64,000 nucleotides of DNA, from NCBI RefSeq assembly GCF_040782645.1, contig NZ_CP160403.1, forward strand, positions 6,235,001-6,299,000. Reading direction: 5' to 3'. This stretch comes from Streptomyces sp. HUAS ZL42. Its GTDB lineage: Bacteria > Actinomycetota > Actinomycetes > Streptomycetales > Streptomycetaceae. Positions 38,351 to 48,000 of this stretch are shown here, piece by piece; position 1 is the first letter of the stretch; every line of letters begins with the position of its first letter. Position numbers and translations under genes: made by a program. The notes beneath the pieces were generated by a model. It was given only the letters and a program-made list of their open reading frames with translations, was not told the origin of the DNA and did no database searches.

Positions 38351-41300
38351 TCAAGCAGCCGGCCGGGAGGGAGCACACGCACTGATCAGCCGGTCGCGCA
38401 GTGGTGCGAGCCGGGAGCGGTCCATGGCCAGCGCCTCCTGGAAGTCCCTGAGGTCGTCCAGGGCCTCCCGGATGCGCTGCTGCTCGGGGCCGCAGGCCAG
38501 GAAGCGGTCCAGCTCTTCCTCCGCCTCGGTCCATCGGGCCAGAGCGCAGTGGATCACCAGGAGGTTTCCCCGGGCGTGTGCCGCTGCGGCGCCTCCCGCT
38601 GAGCTGTCGGCCGTGAACATCTCCACGGCCGTACGCCAGTGCCCGTGTTCCTCCGGGCGGCCGAGGAGCCTGAGGGTGATGGCGATTTCGACGTGGTACC
38701 AGGCGTCGTCGGGATCGTCTTCGAGGGCGCGGACGAAGTCCGTCAGGGCGTCCTCGTGGTGCCCCAGGAGGCGGTGGGCGAGACCGCGTTCGGCGAGGAC
38801 CCAGTCGAGGGTGTCGTCGAGTTCGAGGGCGCGGGTGAGGTCGGTGAGGGCGTCCTGGCGGTGTCCCATGAGGCGGTGGGTGATGCCGCGTTGGGCCACG
38901 GCCCAGGCGTAGGTGTCGTCGAGTTCGAGGGCGCGGGTGAGGTCCGCGAGGGCGTCCTCGTGGTGCCCCAGGAGGCGGTGGGCGAGACCGCGTTCGGCGA
39001 GGACCCAGTCGAGGGTGTCGTCGAGTTCGAGGGCGCGGGTGAGGTCGGTGAGGGCGTCCTGGTGGTGTCCCATGAGGCGGTGGGTGATGCCGCGTTGGGC
39101 CACGGCCCAGGCGTAGGTGTCGTCGAGTTCGAGGGCGCGGGTGAGGTCCGCGAGGGCGTCCTCGTAGTCGCCCGTGGCCTGGTGGGTCCGTCCGCGTTCG
39201 GCGAGGGCCCACTCGTAGGTGTCGTTGAGTTCGATGGCGCGGTTCAGGTCGGCCAGGGCGTCCTCGTGGCGTTCCAGGAGACGGTGACCGACGCCGCGTT
39301 CGGCGAGGGCCCAGTGCAGCGTGTCGTCGAGTTCGATGGCGCGGGTGAGGTCGGTGAGGGCTTCCTCGTGATGTCCCATGAGGCGGTGGGTGATGCCGCG
39401 GTTGCCGATGGCCCAGGCGAAGGTGTCGTCGAGCTCGACGGCGCGGGTGAAGTCGGCGAGGGACTCCTCGTAGTGCTCCATGGACTGGTGGGTCTTGCCG
39501 CGTTCGGCGAGGGCCCAGTCCAGGCCGGCGTCGAGCGCGAGAGCGTGATCCAGATCGGCGAGAGCCTCCTCGTACCGGTCCAGGAGGCGGTACGTGACAC
39601 CGCGGGCGCCGATGGCCCAGTCAAGGCTGTTGTCCAGTGCGAAGGCGCGGGTGAGGTCGGTGAGGGCTTCCTCGTGATGTCCCATGAGCTGGTGGGCGAT
39701 GCCGCGGTTGCCGATGGCCCAGGCGTAGGAGTCGTCCAGTTCGACGGCGCGGTCAAGGTCGGCCAGCGCCTCGTCGAGGCGCCGCATGACGCGGTGCGTG
39801 ACGCCGCGGTTCGCGAAGGCCCAGTCGAGGGTGTCGTCGAGTTCGATGGCGCGGGTGAGGTCGGTGAGGGCTTCCTCCTGGTGCCCCATGAGGCGGTGGG
39901 TGACACCCCTGTTGGCGACCGCCCACGCATAGGTGCCGTCGAGTTCGATGGCGCGGGTGAAGTCTGTCAGCGCGTCCGCGAGGTTGCCCGCGCGCCGGTG
40001 GGTGATGGCGCGCTCGGCGAAGGCCCAGGTGTACGTGCTGTTGAGTTCGACGGCGCGGTTCAGGTCGGCGAGGGCGTCGTCGTAATGCTCCATGGCCTGG
40101 TGGGTCTTGCCACGTTCGGCGAGGGCCCAGGTGTAGTTGTGGTCGAGTTCGACGGCACGGTTCAGGTCCGCCAGCGCCTCCTCGTACCGCTCCAGGAGGC
40201 GGTGAACGGCGCCGCGTTCGGCGATGGCCCAGTCGAGGGTGCCGTCGAGTTCGAGGGCACGGGTGAGGTCGCGGAGGGCTTCCTCGTGGTGCCCCATCAG
40301 CCGGTGCGTGACACCTCGGTTGCCGAAGGTCCACGCGAAGGTGTCGTCGAGTTCGACGGCGCGGGTGAAGTCGGCCAGCGCGTCCTTGTTCCGCTCCATC
40401 AGGCGGTGGGTGATGCCGCGGGCGCCGAAGGCCCAGACGAGGGTGTCGTCGAGTTCGATGGCTCGGGTCAGGTCGGCGAGCGCCTCCGCGTAGCGCCGCA
40501 GTCCCAGGTGGGCCTGGCCGCGGGTGCCGACGTACTCGGCGTCCTCGGGTGCCAGTTCCATGGCGCGGGCGAGGTGGGGCAGCGCCTCCTCGTGCCGTCC
40601 CATCAGGCGGTACGTCTCGCCGCGGCCGTAGTGGGCCCGGGCGAGGTCGGCATCGAGGGCCAGGGCGGCGGCGTAGTCGTCGAGGGCCTGGGCGTACCGT
40701 TCGGCGTTGCGGTGTTCGCGGCCGCGGACGGTGAGGGCCAGGGCACGGTCGGCGACGGTGAGTTCGGGGGCGGTGGACAGTCGGGTCAGGGCGGCGACCA
40801 GAGCGGTGTCGTCGTCGAGGTCGGTCGGTGGGGTGAGGCGCCGGGCCCAGTCGAGGAGGGCTTCCGTACCGCTGTCGTGGCCTGCCTGTGACAGGGTCTG
40901 AGCCATGCGGCGCAGGGCCGCGGGCCCCTGGTCGCAGGCGTGGATCGCGTCGGCGAGGGCCGCGCGCAGCTGGTGGGGATCGGCGCAGAGCCGATGGTAG
41001 GTCTCGTTGAGCCGGTGCTCGCGCCAGGTGCTGTCGTCCCACAGCTCGTACGCATCGGTCGGCAGCGTCGCTTCGAGCGCCTCGCGGCGTCGGCGGTGGA
41101 TGTCGGCCAGGCCGGTGTGCTGCTGCTGCCAGCGTGACGGGGACTGGGTGCGCTGCAGACGGAGCATGGAGGAGCGGACGACGTCGTGATAGCGGCAGAA
41201 GCCCGCCTGTGTGCTGACGAACGGCAGCCCGCGCAGCCACGCGTACTCGTCGGCCGCCGCGTCGGGCACGGTCGCGCGGTAGACGTCCTCGTCCAGCTGA

Positions 41301-42406
41301 AGCGGCAGGGCGCAGGCCAGAGCGGCGGCGTGGCGGTGCGGATCGGTGATCCACTGCAGGAAGCGGTCGACCGCCGTACCGGACAGGTCACCGACGTCAC
41401 GCGGGTCCTGGGGGCTGGTCTGGGCGAGCAGGTCCACCATGAGCGGCAGCCGTCCGGACAACTGCAGGACGACCTCGATGACGTCCTCGTTCGTGACGCC
41501 CCGGGCGGCGAGCAGCCGCCGGGCCTCGTCCTCGGTGAAGACCTCCAGCGGAACCTGGGCCACCAGATCGAGGCTGTCCGCCCAGTACCGGGCGCTCAGC
41601 CGGCCGCGCCCGGACAGCACGACGACGACGTTGGTCGGCAGGTCCGGGTATTTGTCGGGGCTGACCAGCAGGTCGCTCAGCCACTCGTCGAGCACCGGGC
41701 CGGTCTGTTCGTAGACGTCGAGGAACAGCACCACCCAGGGCCACCGCTCGGCCGCCTCCGCCAGGCCCTCCAGGAACACCGGGGTCAGGACCCGTACGGG
41801 GGACATGACGAGCTGTACGTCGTCGTGATTGCGGAAGCGGGCGCTGAGCACCGCCCGCAACCGGTCGGCGCCCTGGGCCACCTGCTGCGGGTCCATCGCT
41901 CCGGCGACCGCGCCCAGCCCCGGCACCATGCCCAGACCCGCGAGACCGGCCTGCGCCATGACGGTGCTCGACGCGGACGCCGCCGGCTGCTGTCCCGCGC
42001 CGCCCGCGTCGGCCGGCATCGCGGTGCCCAGCGGGGTCTCGGCCTCGTGCCGCCGCTGGCGATAGGTCGTCAGCATCCGGTCGAAGCCCTTCAGAGCCAT
42101 GCCCTGATGGCCCAGCTGGGCGCTGATCGCCTCCATGGCCTCGACAGCGCTGTGCACGCCGTCGTCGAGGTACACGGTCGCCGCCCCGAACTCCCGCGCC
42201 ACGGCGACCCACTGCTGCACCAGCGACGTCTTGCCCACGCCTCCGTCGCCGTGGATGTGGAACAGGTACTGGAACGTGCTGGTGGCGCTGTCCGGGTCCT
42301 GCGCGAAGTTCTCCCGGAAGCCGGTCAGTTCGTTCTGCCGGCCGATGAACCCGGTCCGGCGGCGCAGTCTGTTCAGCTGTTTCCGCGAAGGCCTCTTCTC
42401 GGGCAC
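38351..42406 (-). CDS. STAND-type P-loop ATPase with about 20 TPR repeats
   Basis: 1,351 aa from GTG 42406 (GGGGG seven nt upstream). After a basic N terminus (KRPSRKQLNRLRRRTGFIGR) comes an AAA_16/STAND NTPase: Walker A GDGGVGKTS (53-61), Walker B VVLFLDVYE (from 225), a winged-helix-like region to about 480 and a helical linker. From about 565 to 1240 there are 20 consecutive 34-residue TPRs with the consensus (E/D)ALTDLTRALELDDT...WA...RG.THRLMGHH. A C-terminal helical cap follows. No N-terminal effector domain is fused. STAND proteins act as inducible oligomerising switches; the TPRs would be the sensor. The last repeats are almost identical at DNA level. Confidence 0.92.
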   Translation of the reverse strand: MPEKRPSRKQLNRLRRRTGFIGRQNELTGFRENFAQDPDSATSTFQYLFHIHGDGGVGKTSLVQQWVAVAREFGAATVYLDDGVHSAVEAMEAISAQLGHQGMALKGFDRMLTTYRQRRHEAETPLGTAMPADAGGAGQQPAASASSTVMAQAGLAGLGMVPGLGAVAGAMDPQQVAQGADRLRAVLSARFRNHDDVQLVMSPVRVLTPVFLEGLAEAAERWPWVVLFLDVYEQTGPVLDEWLSDLLVSPDKYPDLPTNVVVVLSGRGRLSARYWADSLDLVAQVPLEVFTEDEARRLLAARGVTNEDVIEVVLQLSGRLPLMVDLLAQTSPQDPRDVGDLSGTAVDRFLQWITDPHRHAAALACALPLQLDEDVYRATVPDAAADEYAWLRGLPFVSTQAGFCRYHDVVRSSMLRLQRTQSPSRWQQQHTGLADIHRRRREALEATLPTDAYELWDDSTWREHRLNETYHRLCADPHQLRAALADAIHACDQGPAALRRMAQTLSQAGHDSGTEALLDWARRLTPPTDLDDDTALVAALTRLSTAPELTVADRALALTVRGREHRNAERYAQALDDYAAALALDADLARAHYGRGETYRLMGRHEEALPHLARAMELAPEDAEYVGTRGQAHLGLRRYAEALADLTRAIELDDTLVWAFGARGITHRLMERNKDALADFTRAVELDDTFAWTFGNRGVTHRLMGHHEEALRDLTRALELDGTLDWAIAERGAVHRLLERYEEALADLNRAVELDHNYTWALAERGKTHQAMEHYDDALADLNRAVELNSTYTWAFAERAITHRRAGNLADALTDFTRAIELDGTYAWAVANRGVTHRLMGHQEEALTDLTRAIELDDTLDWAFANRGVTHRVMRRLDEALADLDRAVELDDSYAWAIGNRGIAHQLMGHHEEALTDLTRAFALDNSLDWAIGARGVTYRLLDRYEEALADLDHALALDAGLDWALAERGKTHQSMEHYEESLADFTRAVELDDTFAWAIGNRGITHRLMGHHEEALTDLTRAIELDDTLHWALAERGVGHRLLERHEDALADLNRAIELNDTYEWALAERGRTHQATGDYEDALADLTRALELDDTYAWAVAQRGITHRLMGHHQDALTDLTRALELDDTLDWVLAERGLAHRLLGHHEDALADLTRALELDDTYAWAVAQRGITHRLMGHRQDALTDLTRALELDDTLDWVLAERGLAHRLLGHHEDALTDFVRALEDDPDDAWYHVEIAITLRLLGRPEEHGHWRTAVEMFTADSSAGGAAAAHARGNLLVIHCALARWTEAEEELDRFLACGPEQQRIREALDDLRDFQEALAMDRSRLAPLRDRLISACAPSRPAA
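38761..39168 (-). repeat. Two near-identical 204-bp tandem units in the TPR gene
   Basis: 38761-38964 and 38965-39168 each encode two TPRs (68 residues). They differ by one base within the array (GCGG versus GTGG, giving His or Arg in GH(H/R)QDAL) and diverge only at the last few bases. Weaker 102-bp and 204-bp periodicity continues to about 40700. Confidence 0.95.
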
Positions 42407-42429
42407 CCCACCACCCCCGCACTCCAGGA

Positions 42430-42840
42430 TGGCAGCGCGTCAACTCACTTGAAAAGCGATGGCACTTCGAGGACTTCGTACGGCACTTCGTCGCGTGGGC
42501 GGAGGAGAACGCGGGCTCGCACCGCTGCACGGTGCTCGTGCGCGACGGCGCGGTCATCGGCATGGCCTGGCCGGCGGTGGTGCGGCGGGTGCCCACCCCA
42601 CGCGTCCTGCACCGGGCGTCGGGTGACGTGAGGTGCGTGTACGTGGAGCCGGAGGCGCGCGACGGCGGGCTCGGCGGGCAGCTGCTCGACGCGGTCCTCG
42701 CCCGGGCACGCGAACTCGGGCTCGAGCGCGTCACCGTGCACTCCTCGTCCCGCGCGTTCCCCGCCTACGCCCGCCGGGGCTTCGAAGCGTCCCCGCGGCT
42801 GCTCCACGCGCGCGTGGCCGGAACCAACTCCTCGTCCTGA
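42430..42840 (+). pseudogene. 5'-truncated GNAT acetyltransferase
   Basis: An open frame read from 42430 to TGA 42840 gives EKRWHFEDFVRHFVAWAEEN followed by VLVRDGAVIGMAWPAVV, the acetyl-CoA loop CVYVEPEARDGGLGGQLLDA and the C-terminal SSRAFPAYARRGFEASPRL. This is the central and C-terminal part of a GNAT fold. No ATG, GTG or TTG occurs in frame before GTG 42532, which already lies within strand beta-2, so the first strand and helix are missing. The frame meets the 5' end of the leftward TPR gene at 42406. A protein of 102 aa from 42532 may still be made but would probably be inactive. Confidence 0.7.
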
Positions 42841-42878
42841 CGCGCATCCGTCCGGGCGATCGAGGCGTCTACGTCGGT

Positions 42879-43967
42879 ATGGACCTGGAGAAACCGCCCG
42901 CGCGGCAGCCCGCGCCGCAGACGCCCGAGGGGTGTCTCGTCGTCGCGATCCGGATACCCGTGCGGATCGTCGTGCTCGTGCTGGTCGTCCCGGTGCGGGT
43001 GGCGTGGGACGCGCTGGTCGTCGCCGGACGGTTCCTGCGGGACACGGTGTTCCGGCCGGCCTGGCGCGCACTGCTGTGGCTCGGGAAGGCCGTGTTCGTC
43101 CTGCCGTTCGTCGCGCTGTGGCGGTATGTCGTCGTGCCCTTCGGCAAGGCGCTCGGGTGGCTCGGGTACGTGCTCGTCGTCGTGCCGCTCGTGTGGTTCC
43201 ACCGGAACGTGCTCACTCCCCTGGGGCACGCCCTTGTGTGGGTGTACGCGCGCGTGCTGACGCCGCTCGGGCACGCCTTCATGTGGCTCCTCAAGGGACT
43301 CGGGGCCGTGCTCGCCGCCGTCGGGACCGGCGTGCACACCGCCGTGGCCTGGCTGGTGCGCCACCTCGTCACCGTGCCCGTCGTATGGCTGTACGAATGG
43401 GTCCTCGCGCCCGTCGGGCGGGCGATCGCCCGGTGTGTCAGCGGGCTCGGCCGGCTGGTTGCCGTGCTCGTCAGCGGGATCGGTGTCGCCCTGTACTGGA
43501 TCGCCTGGGTCCTTGTCGTTCTGCCCGCGCTCGCCCTGTGGCGCTGGGTCCTTGCGCCCGTCGGGCGGGGCCTCGCCGTCATCGGTCGCGAGGTGTGGGA
43601 CGCGCTCGGGCATGCCTGGCGGGTCGCCGGGCACATCTCGCTGGCCGTCGGGCGGTTCCTCGGGAAACTCTTCCGGTGGATCTTCGTGGAGCCTGTGCGG
43701 TGGGTGTACAAGTCGGTCCTCACCCCCGTCGGGCACGCAGTCCGGGACACCGTCCTGCGGCCCGCGGCCCAGATGGCGCGCAGCGTGGGGCGGGCGACCC
43801 GGCAGGCACTGGAGGCCGCCCGCGAGTCCGTGCGGCAGGCCCGCGCCGACTTCCGGCGGATGCTCTTCGGGGAGCAGCGGCAGGCGCAGGCGGTGGCCCG
43901 GCGGGAACCCACGGGCCGCGAGACACGTACTCTTGGTAGCAGCACGACCGCTCTCACGAAGGACTGA
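42879..43967 (+). CDS. Repetitive Trp/Val-rich multi-pass membrane protein
   Basis: 362 aa from ATG 42879 (no clear ribosome-binding site). After a Pro-rich start there is a chain of about eight hydrophobic helices built on a recurring pattern of the form VLxPxGxAxxW (VLTPLGHALVWVY, VLTPLGHAFMWLL, VLAPVGRAIARCV, VLAPVGRGLAVI, VLTPVGHAVRDTV), each separated by about 25-40 residues and bearing Trp/Arg at helix ends. The C terminus is a charged helix (RQALEAARESVRQARADFRR). I do not recognise a characterised family. It lies directly upstream of the TIGR03936 gene (gap 6 bp to its likely CTG start) and is probably cotranscribed. Confidence 0.75.
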   Translation: MDLEKPPARQPAPQTPEGCLVVAIRIPVRIVVLVLVVPVRVAWDALVVAGRFLRDTVFRPAWRALLWLGKAVFVLPFVALWRYVVVPFGKALGWLGYVLVVVPLVWFHRNVLTPLGHALVWVYARVLTPLGHAFMWLLKGLGAVLAAVGTGVHTAVAWLVRHLVTVPVVWLYEWVLAPVGRAIARCVSGLGRLVAVLVSGIGVALYWIAWVLVVLPALALWRWVLAPVGRGLAVIGREVWDALGHAWRVAGHISLAVGRFLGKLFRWIFVEPVRWVYKSVLTPVGHAVRDTVLRPAAQMARSVGRATRQALEAARESVRQARADFRRMLFGEQRQAQAVARREPTGRETRTLGSSTTALTKD

Positions 43968-43973
43968 ACGACA

Positions 43974-44795
43974 CTGGGCAAGCGACAGCCCGAAGGCCCG
44001 CCGCCCGCACCCGCGGTGCAGCGCATCCGACTGCGCTACACCAAGCGCGGCCGCCTCCGGTTCACCAGCCACCGTGACTTTCAGCGCGCCTTCGAGCGTG
44101 CGCTGCGCCGCGCCGATGTACCGATGGCGTACTCGGCGGGGTTCACGCCGCATCCGAAGGTGTCGTACGCCAATGCCGCACCCACCGGCACGGGCAGTGA
44201 GGCGGAGTACCTGGAGATCGCGCTCACCGAGGCGCGCGATCCGCAGAAGCTCCGGCTTCTTCTCGACGAGTCGCTCCCCGCCGGGCTCGATGTCGTCGAG
44301 GCGGTCGAGGCCCGGATCTCCGGGCTCGCCGACCGTCTCACGGCTTCGGTCTGGGAGCTGCGGCTCGACGGAGTGGACCCGGCCGACGCCGACCGCGCGG
44401 TCGGCGCCTTCAATGCCGCCGAGTCCGTCGAGGTCCAGCGCCTGACCAAGAACGGCGTACGGACATTCGACGCCCGCCCGGCGGTCGTACAACTTGAAAC
44501 ACATGCTCAACCGGCTGATAGGCCGACCGACCAGCCCTGTGCGATACTGCGGCTGGTTGTTCGGCACGTGACGCCTGCCGTACGACCCGACGACGTCCTG
44601 TCCGGTCTCCGCGCCGTGGCCGACCTGGCGCCGCCGGTCCCCGCAGCGGTGACCAGGCTGGCGCAGGGGCTGTTCGATGAAGAGACCGGCACGGTGACCG
44701 ACCCGCTCGCGCCCGACCGCGAGGCAGCGGAGGCCCTCTCGACGGCCGCTCTCGCTGCCGCCGCGACGGCGCCGGTGCCGGAAGGTTCCGCGTAG
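43974..44795 (+). CDS. TIGR03936 (DUF2344) radical SAM-associated protein
   Basis: The first conventional start is GTG 44016 (259 aa). The segment before it, GKRQPEGPPPAPAVQRIRLR, has family-like sequence and an AAGGA site (43959-43963) stands 10 nt before an in-frame CTG at 43974, so CTG is the likely start (273 aa). Domain features are IRLRYTKRGRLRFTSHRDFQ and PMAYSAGFTPHPKVSYANA. It partners TIGR03960 radical SAM proteins, usually adjacent to or fused with them; here the partner gene is at 32577. The reaction is unknown, and both genes recur beside rne. Confidence 0.88.
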   Translation: MGKRQPEGPPPAPAVQRIRLRYTKRGRLRFTSHRDFQRAFERALRRADVPMAYSAGFTPHPKVSYANAAPTGTGSEAEYLEIALTEARDPQKLRLLLDESLPAGLDVVEAVEARISGLADRLTASVWELRLDGVDPADADRAVGAFNAAESVEVQRLTKNGVRTFDARPAVVQLETHAQPADRPTDQPCAILRLVVRHVTPAVRPDDVLSGLRAVADLAPPVPAAVTRLAQGLFDEETGTVTDPLAPDREAAEALSTAALAAAATAPVPEGSA

Positions 44796-45051
44796 GGACG
44801 GACGTCGTAGCGCCGCCCTCGTACTCGGGAGCCACCTGGGTCGGGCAGCGCACCGACCAGAAGACTTTCGCCAGGCCGTACGCATTCGGCGTACGGAACC
44901 GGCGAGACAGGACACAGAGAGCTCCCGTGCGGCGCCCGCGCCCCGGACGGCGGCACCGCGCACAGCGCGAGCCGCGGACGTCAACGGCGATCGAACCGAT
45001 CGACGCCGGACCAGGTGCGGCGCCCGGGAGCCTGACGGGAGAACCGCCCGC

Positions 45052-48000
45052 ATGCTCGAGCCGATCGAACCCACCGAGGGTTCCGAACTGACCACACCCA
45101 GCGACACCCTGCCGCCGCGCAAGCGGCGCCGTGCCGCGTCCCGCCCTGCCGGTCCGCCGGCGGCCACCATGGCCGAGGGCGAGGAGGAGAAGAAGACCGA
45201 CGAGAGTGTCGAGGGCTTCGAGAGCCTCGAGACTCCGGTCGTGACGGCCGAGGTCGAGGAGACCGAAGAGGCCGAGGAGATCCAGGAGCCCGAGGTGGCC
45301 GCCGCTGAGGCGCCTGCCGAGGAAGCCGCGCCCGCCGCTCGTACGCGTCGTCGTGCGACCCGCCGTGCGTCCGCGCCTGCCGGTGCTCCGGTGACGGCCG
45401 AGGCCGCCGAGACCGTCGTTCCCGCGGCTGCCGCCACGGAGGAGAGCGCGCCCGCCGCCGAGGCGCCTGCCGAGGAGGCCGCGCCCGCCGCTCGTACGCG
45501 TCGTCGTGCGACCCGCCGTACGTCCGCGCCCTCCGGTGCTCCGGTGACGGCCGAGGCCGCCGAGAGCGCCGAGACCGTCGTACCCACTGCCGAGGTGGCC
45601 GAGGTCACCGAAGTGGCTGAGATCGCCGAAGCCGCCGAGGCGTCCGCCGGTCGTACGCGCCGCCGTGCCACCCGCCGGGCGTCCGCGCCCGCCGGTGCGC
45701 CCAAGGGCGCCGAGATCGAGCAGGCCGCCGAGGCTCAGGTGAGCGCGGAGCCGGAGCCCGAGCCGGCCCTCACCGCGGCCGGTGAGGCCGAGGCCCCCGA
45801 CTCCGACGACGATGCCGCTCCGCGTCGCACCCGTCGCCGCGCCACGCGTCGCGTGTCCGCTCCGGCCGCGGGTGCCGCCGAGGAGACGGAGACGGCTGTG
45901 CCCGCCGCTGCGCAGGAGGAGACCGCCGAGACGAAGGTCCCCGCTGCCGTGGGCGCGGGCGCCGGGGAAGCGGAGGCCGCCGAGGCCGAGGGTGCCGCCC
46001 CGCGTCGTCGCCGCCGTGTCGCCCGCAAGGCCGCCGCCGGGTTCTCCGAGCCGCCCGCGCAGCCCGTCGCGCCGGAGGCCGAGGAGGACCAGGCCCCGCG
46101 CCGGCCCGCGCGGCCCGCGGTCGCCGTGTTCCAGGCGCCCGTGTTCACCGAGCCGATGTTCCAGACGCCGGAGCGGGCCGCCGCCGCAGCCGCCGCCGAG
46201 GCGGCGCAGGAGGCGCCGGAGCCCGCCGAGGCCGAGGAGCTCCCGGAGGAGCAGTCCGGGTCGCGGCGTCGCCGCCGGCGCCGGGGTGCCGGGTACGGCG
46301 ACGAGGCCGAGGCCGCCCAGGTGACCGAGGCCGCCGCCGAGGACGAGAACGAAGAGGCCGAGGAGTCGGCCGAGGACGCCGGCGAGGGTGACGAGAGCGA
46401 GGACACCGGCTCGCGCAGGCGCCGTCGGCGCGGTGGCCGCCGCCGTCGTCGCGGCGAGTCCGCCGAGACCGACGCCGAGACGGGCGAGTCCCTGGACGCC
46501 GAGTCCGAGGAGCTCGCCGCCGAGCAGGCCGAGCAGGACGCCGAGGACACCGCCGAGCAGGTCGAGGAGGACGAAGAGGAGGGCGGCGCCGACGAGGCCG
46601 GGGGCTCGTCCTCCAGCAGCCGTCGCCGCCGTCGGCGCCGTCGCCGTGCCGGTGACACCTCCGTCGACACCGAGCCGGGCGACGGCGACCCGGAGCGCAC
46701 CGTCGTCAAGGTCCGCGAGCCGCGCAAGGCCGCCGAGCCGTCCGACGAAGTGCAGTCCATCAAGGGCTCCACGCGTCTCGAGGCCAAGAAGCAGCGCCGC
46801 AGGGAAGGCCGTGAGCAGGGCCGCCGGCGCGTTCCGATCATCACCGAGGCCGAGTTCCTGGCCCGCCGTGAGGCCGTCGAGCGAGTGATGGTCGTCCGGC
46901 AGAACGGCGACCGTACGCAGATCGGCGTCCTCGAGGACGGCGTGCTCGTCGAGCACTACGTCAACAAGGAGCAGTCGACCTCCTACGTCGGCAACGTGTA
47001 CCTGGGCAAGGTGCAGAACGTGCTGCCGTCGATGGAGGCCGCCTTCATCGACATCGGCAAGGGGCGCAACGCCGTTCTCTACGCCGGTGAGGTCAACTTC
47101 GAGGCGCTGGGCATGGCCAACGGGCCGCGGCGCATCGAGTCCGCCCTGAAGTCCGGGCAGTCCGTGCTCGTCCAGGTCACCAAGGACCCGATCGGGCACA
47201 AGGGCGCGCGTCTGACCAGCCAGGTCTCCCTCCCCGGCCGCTACCTCGTGTACGTCCCCGAGGGCTCGATGACCGGTATCAGCCGCAAGCTGCCCGACAC
47301 CGAGCGGGCGCGGCTGAAGACCATCCTCAAGAAGATCGTCCCCGAGGACGCGGGCGTCATCGTGCGCACCGCCGCCGAGGGCGCGAGCGAGGACGAGCTG
47401 CGCCGGGACGTCGAGCGGCTGCAGGCGCAGTGGGAGGACATCCGCAAGAAGTCCAAGAACGGCGGCAGCTCGAACGCACCGTCGCTGCTGTACGGCGAGC
47501 CGGACATGACCGTCCGGGTCGTTCGCGACATCTTCAACGAGGACTTCTCCAAGGTCGTCGTCAGCGGCGAGGACGCCTGGGAGACCGTCCACGGGTATGT
47601 CTCGCACGTCGCGCCGGACCTGGCCGAGCGGCTGTCCAAGTGGACCTCCGAGGTCGACGTCTTCGCCACGTACCGGATCGACGAGCAGCTCGCCAAGGCG
47701 CTGGACCGCAAGGTCTGGCTGCCCAGCGGCGGCTCGCTGGTGATCGACCGGACCGAGGCGATGGTCGTCATCGACGTCAACACCGGCAAGTTCACCGGTC
47801 AGGGCGGCAACCTCGAGGAGACCGTCACCAGGAACAACCTGGAGGCGGCCGAGGAGATCGTGCGCCAGCTGCGGCTGCGCGACCTCGGCGGCATCATCGT
47901 CATCGACTTCATCGACATGGTGCTGGAGTCCAACAGGGATCTCGTCCTGCGGCGCCTCCTCGAGTGCCTGGGCCGGGACCGTACGAAGCACCAGGTGGCC

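Noticed and set aside
38761..40700. Direct repeats considered as a CRISPR array
   Set aside because: The period is 102/204 bp with coding continuity and TPR consensus; there are no short identical repeats separated by unique spacers.
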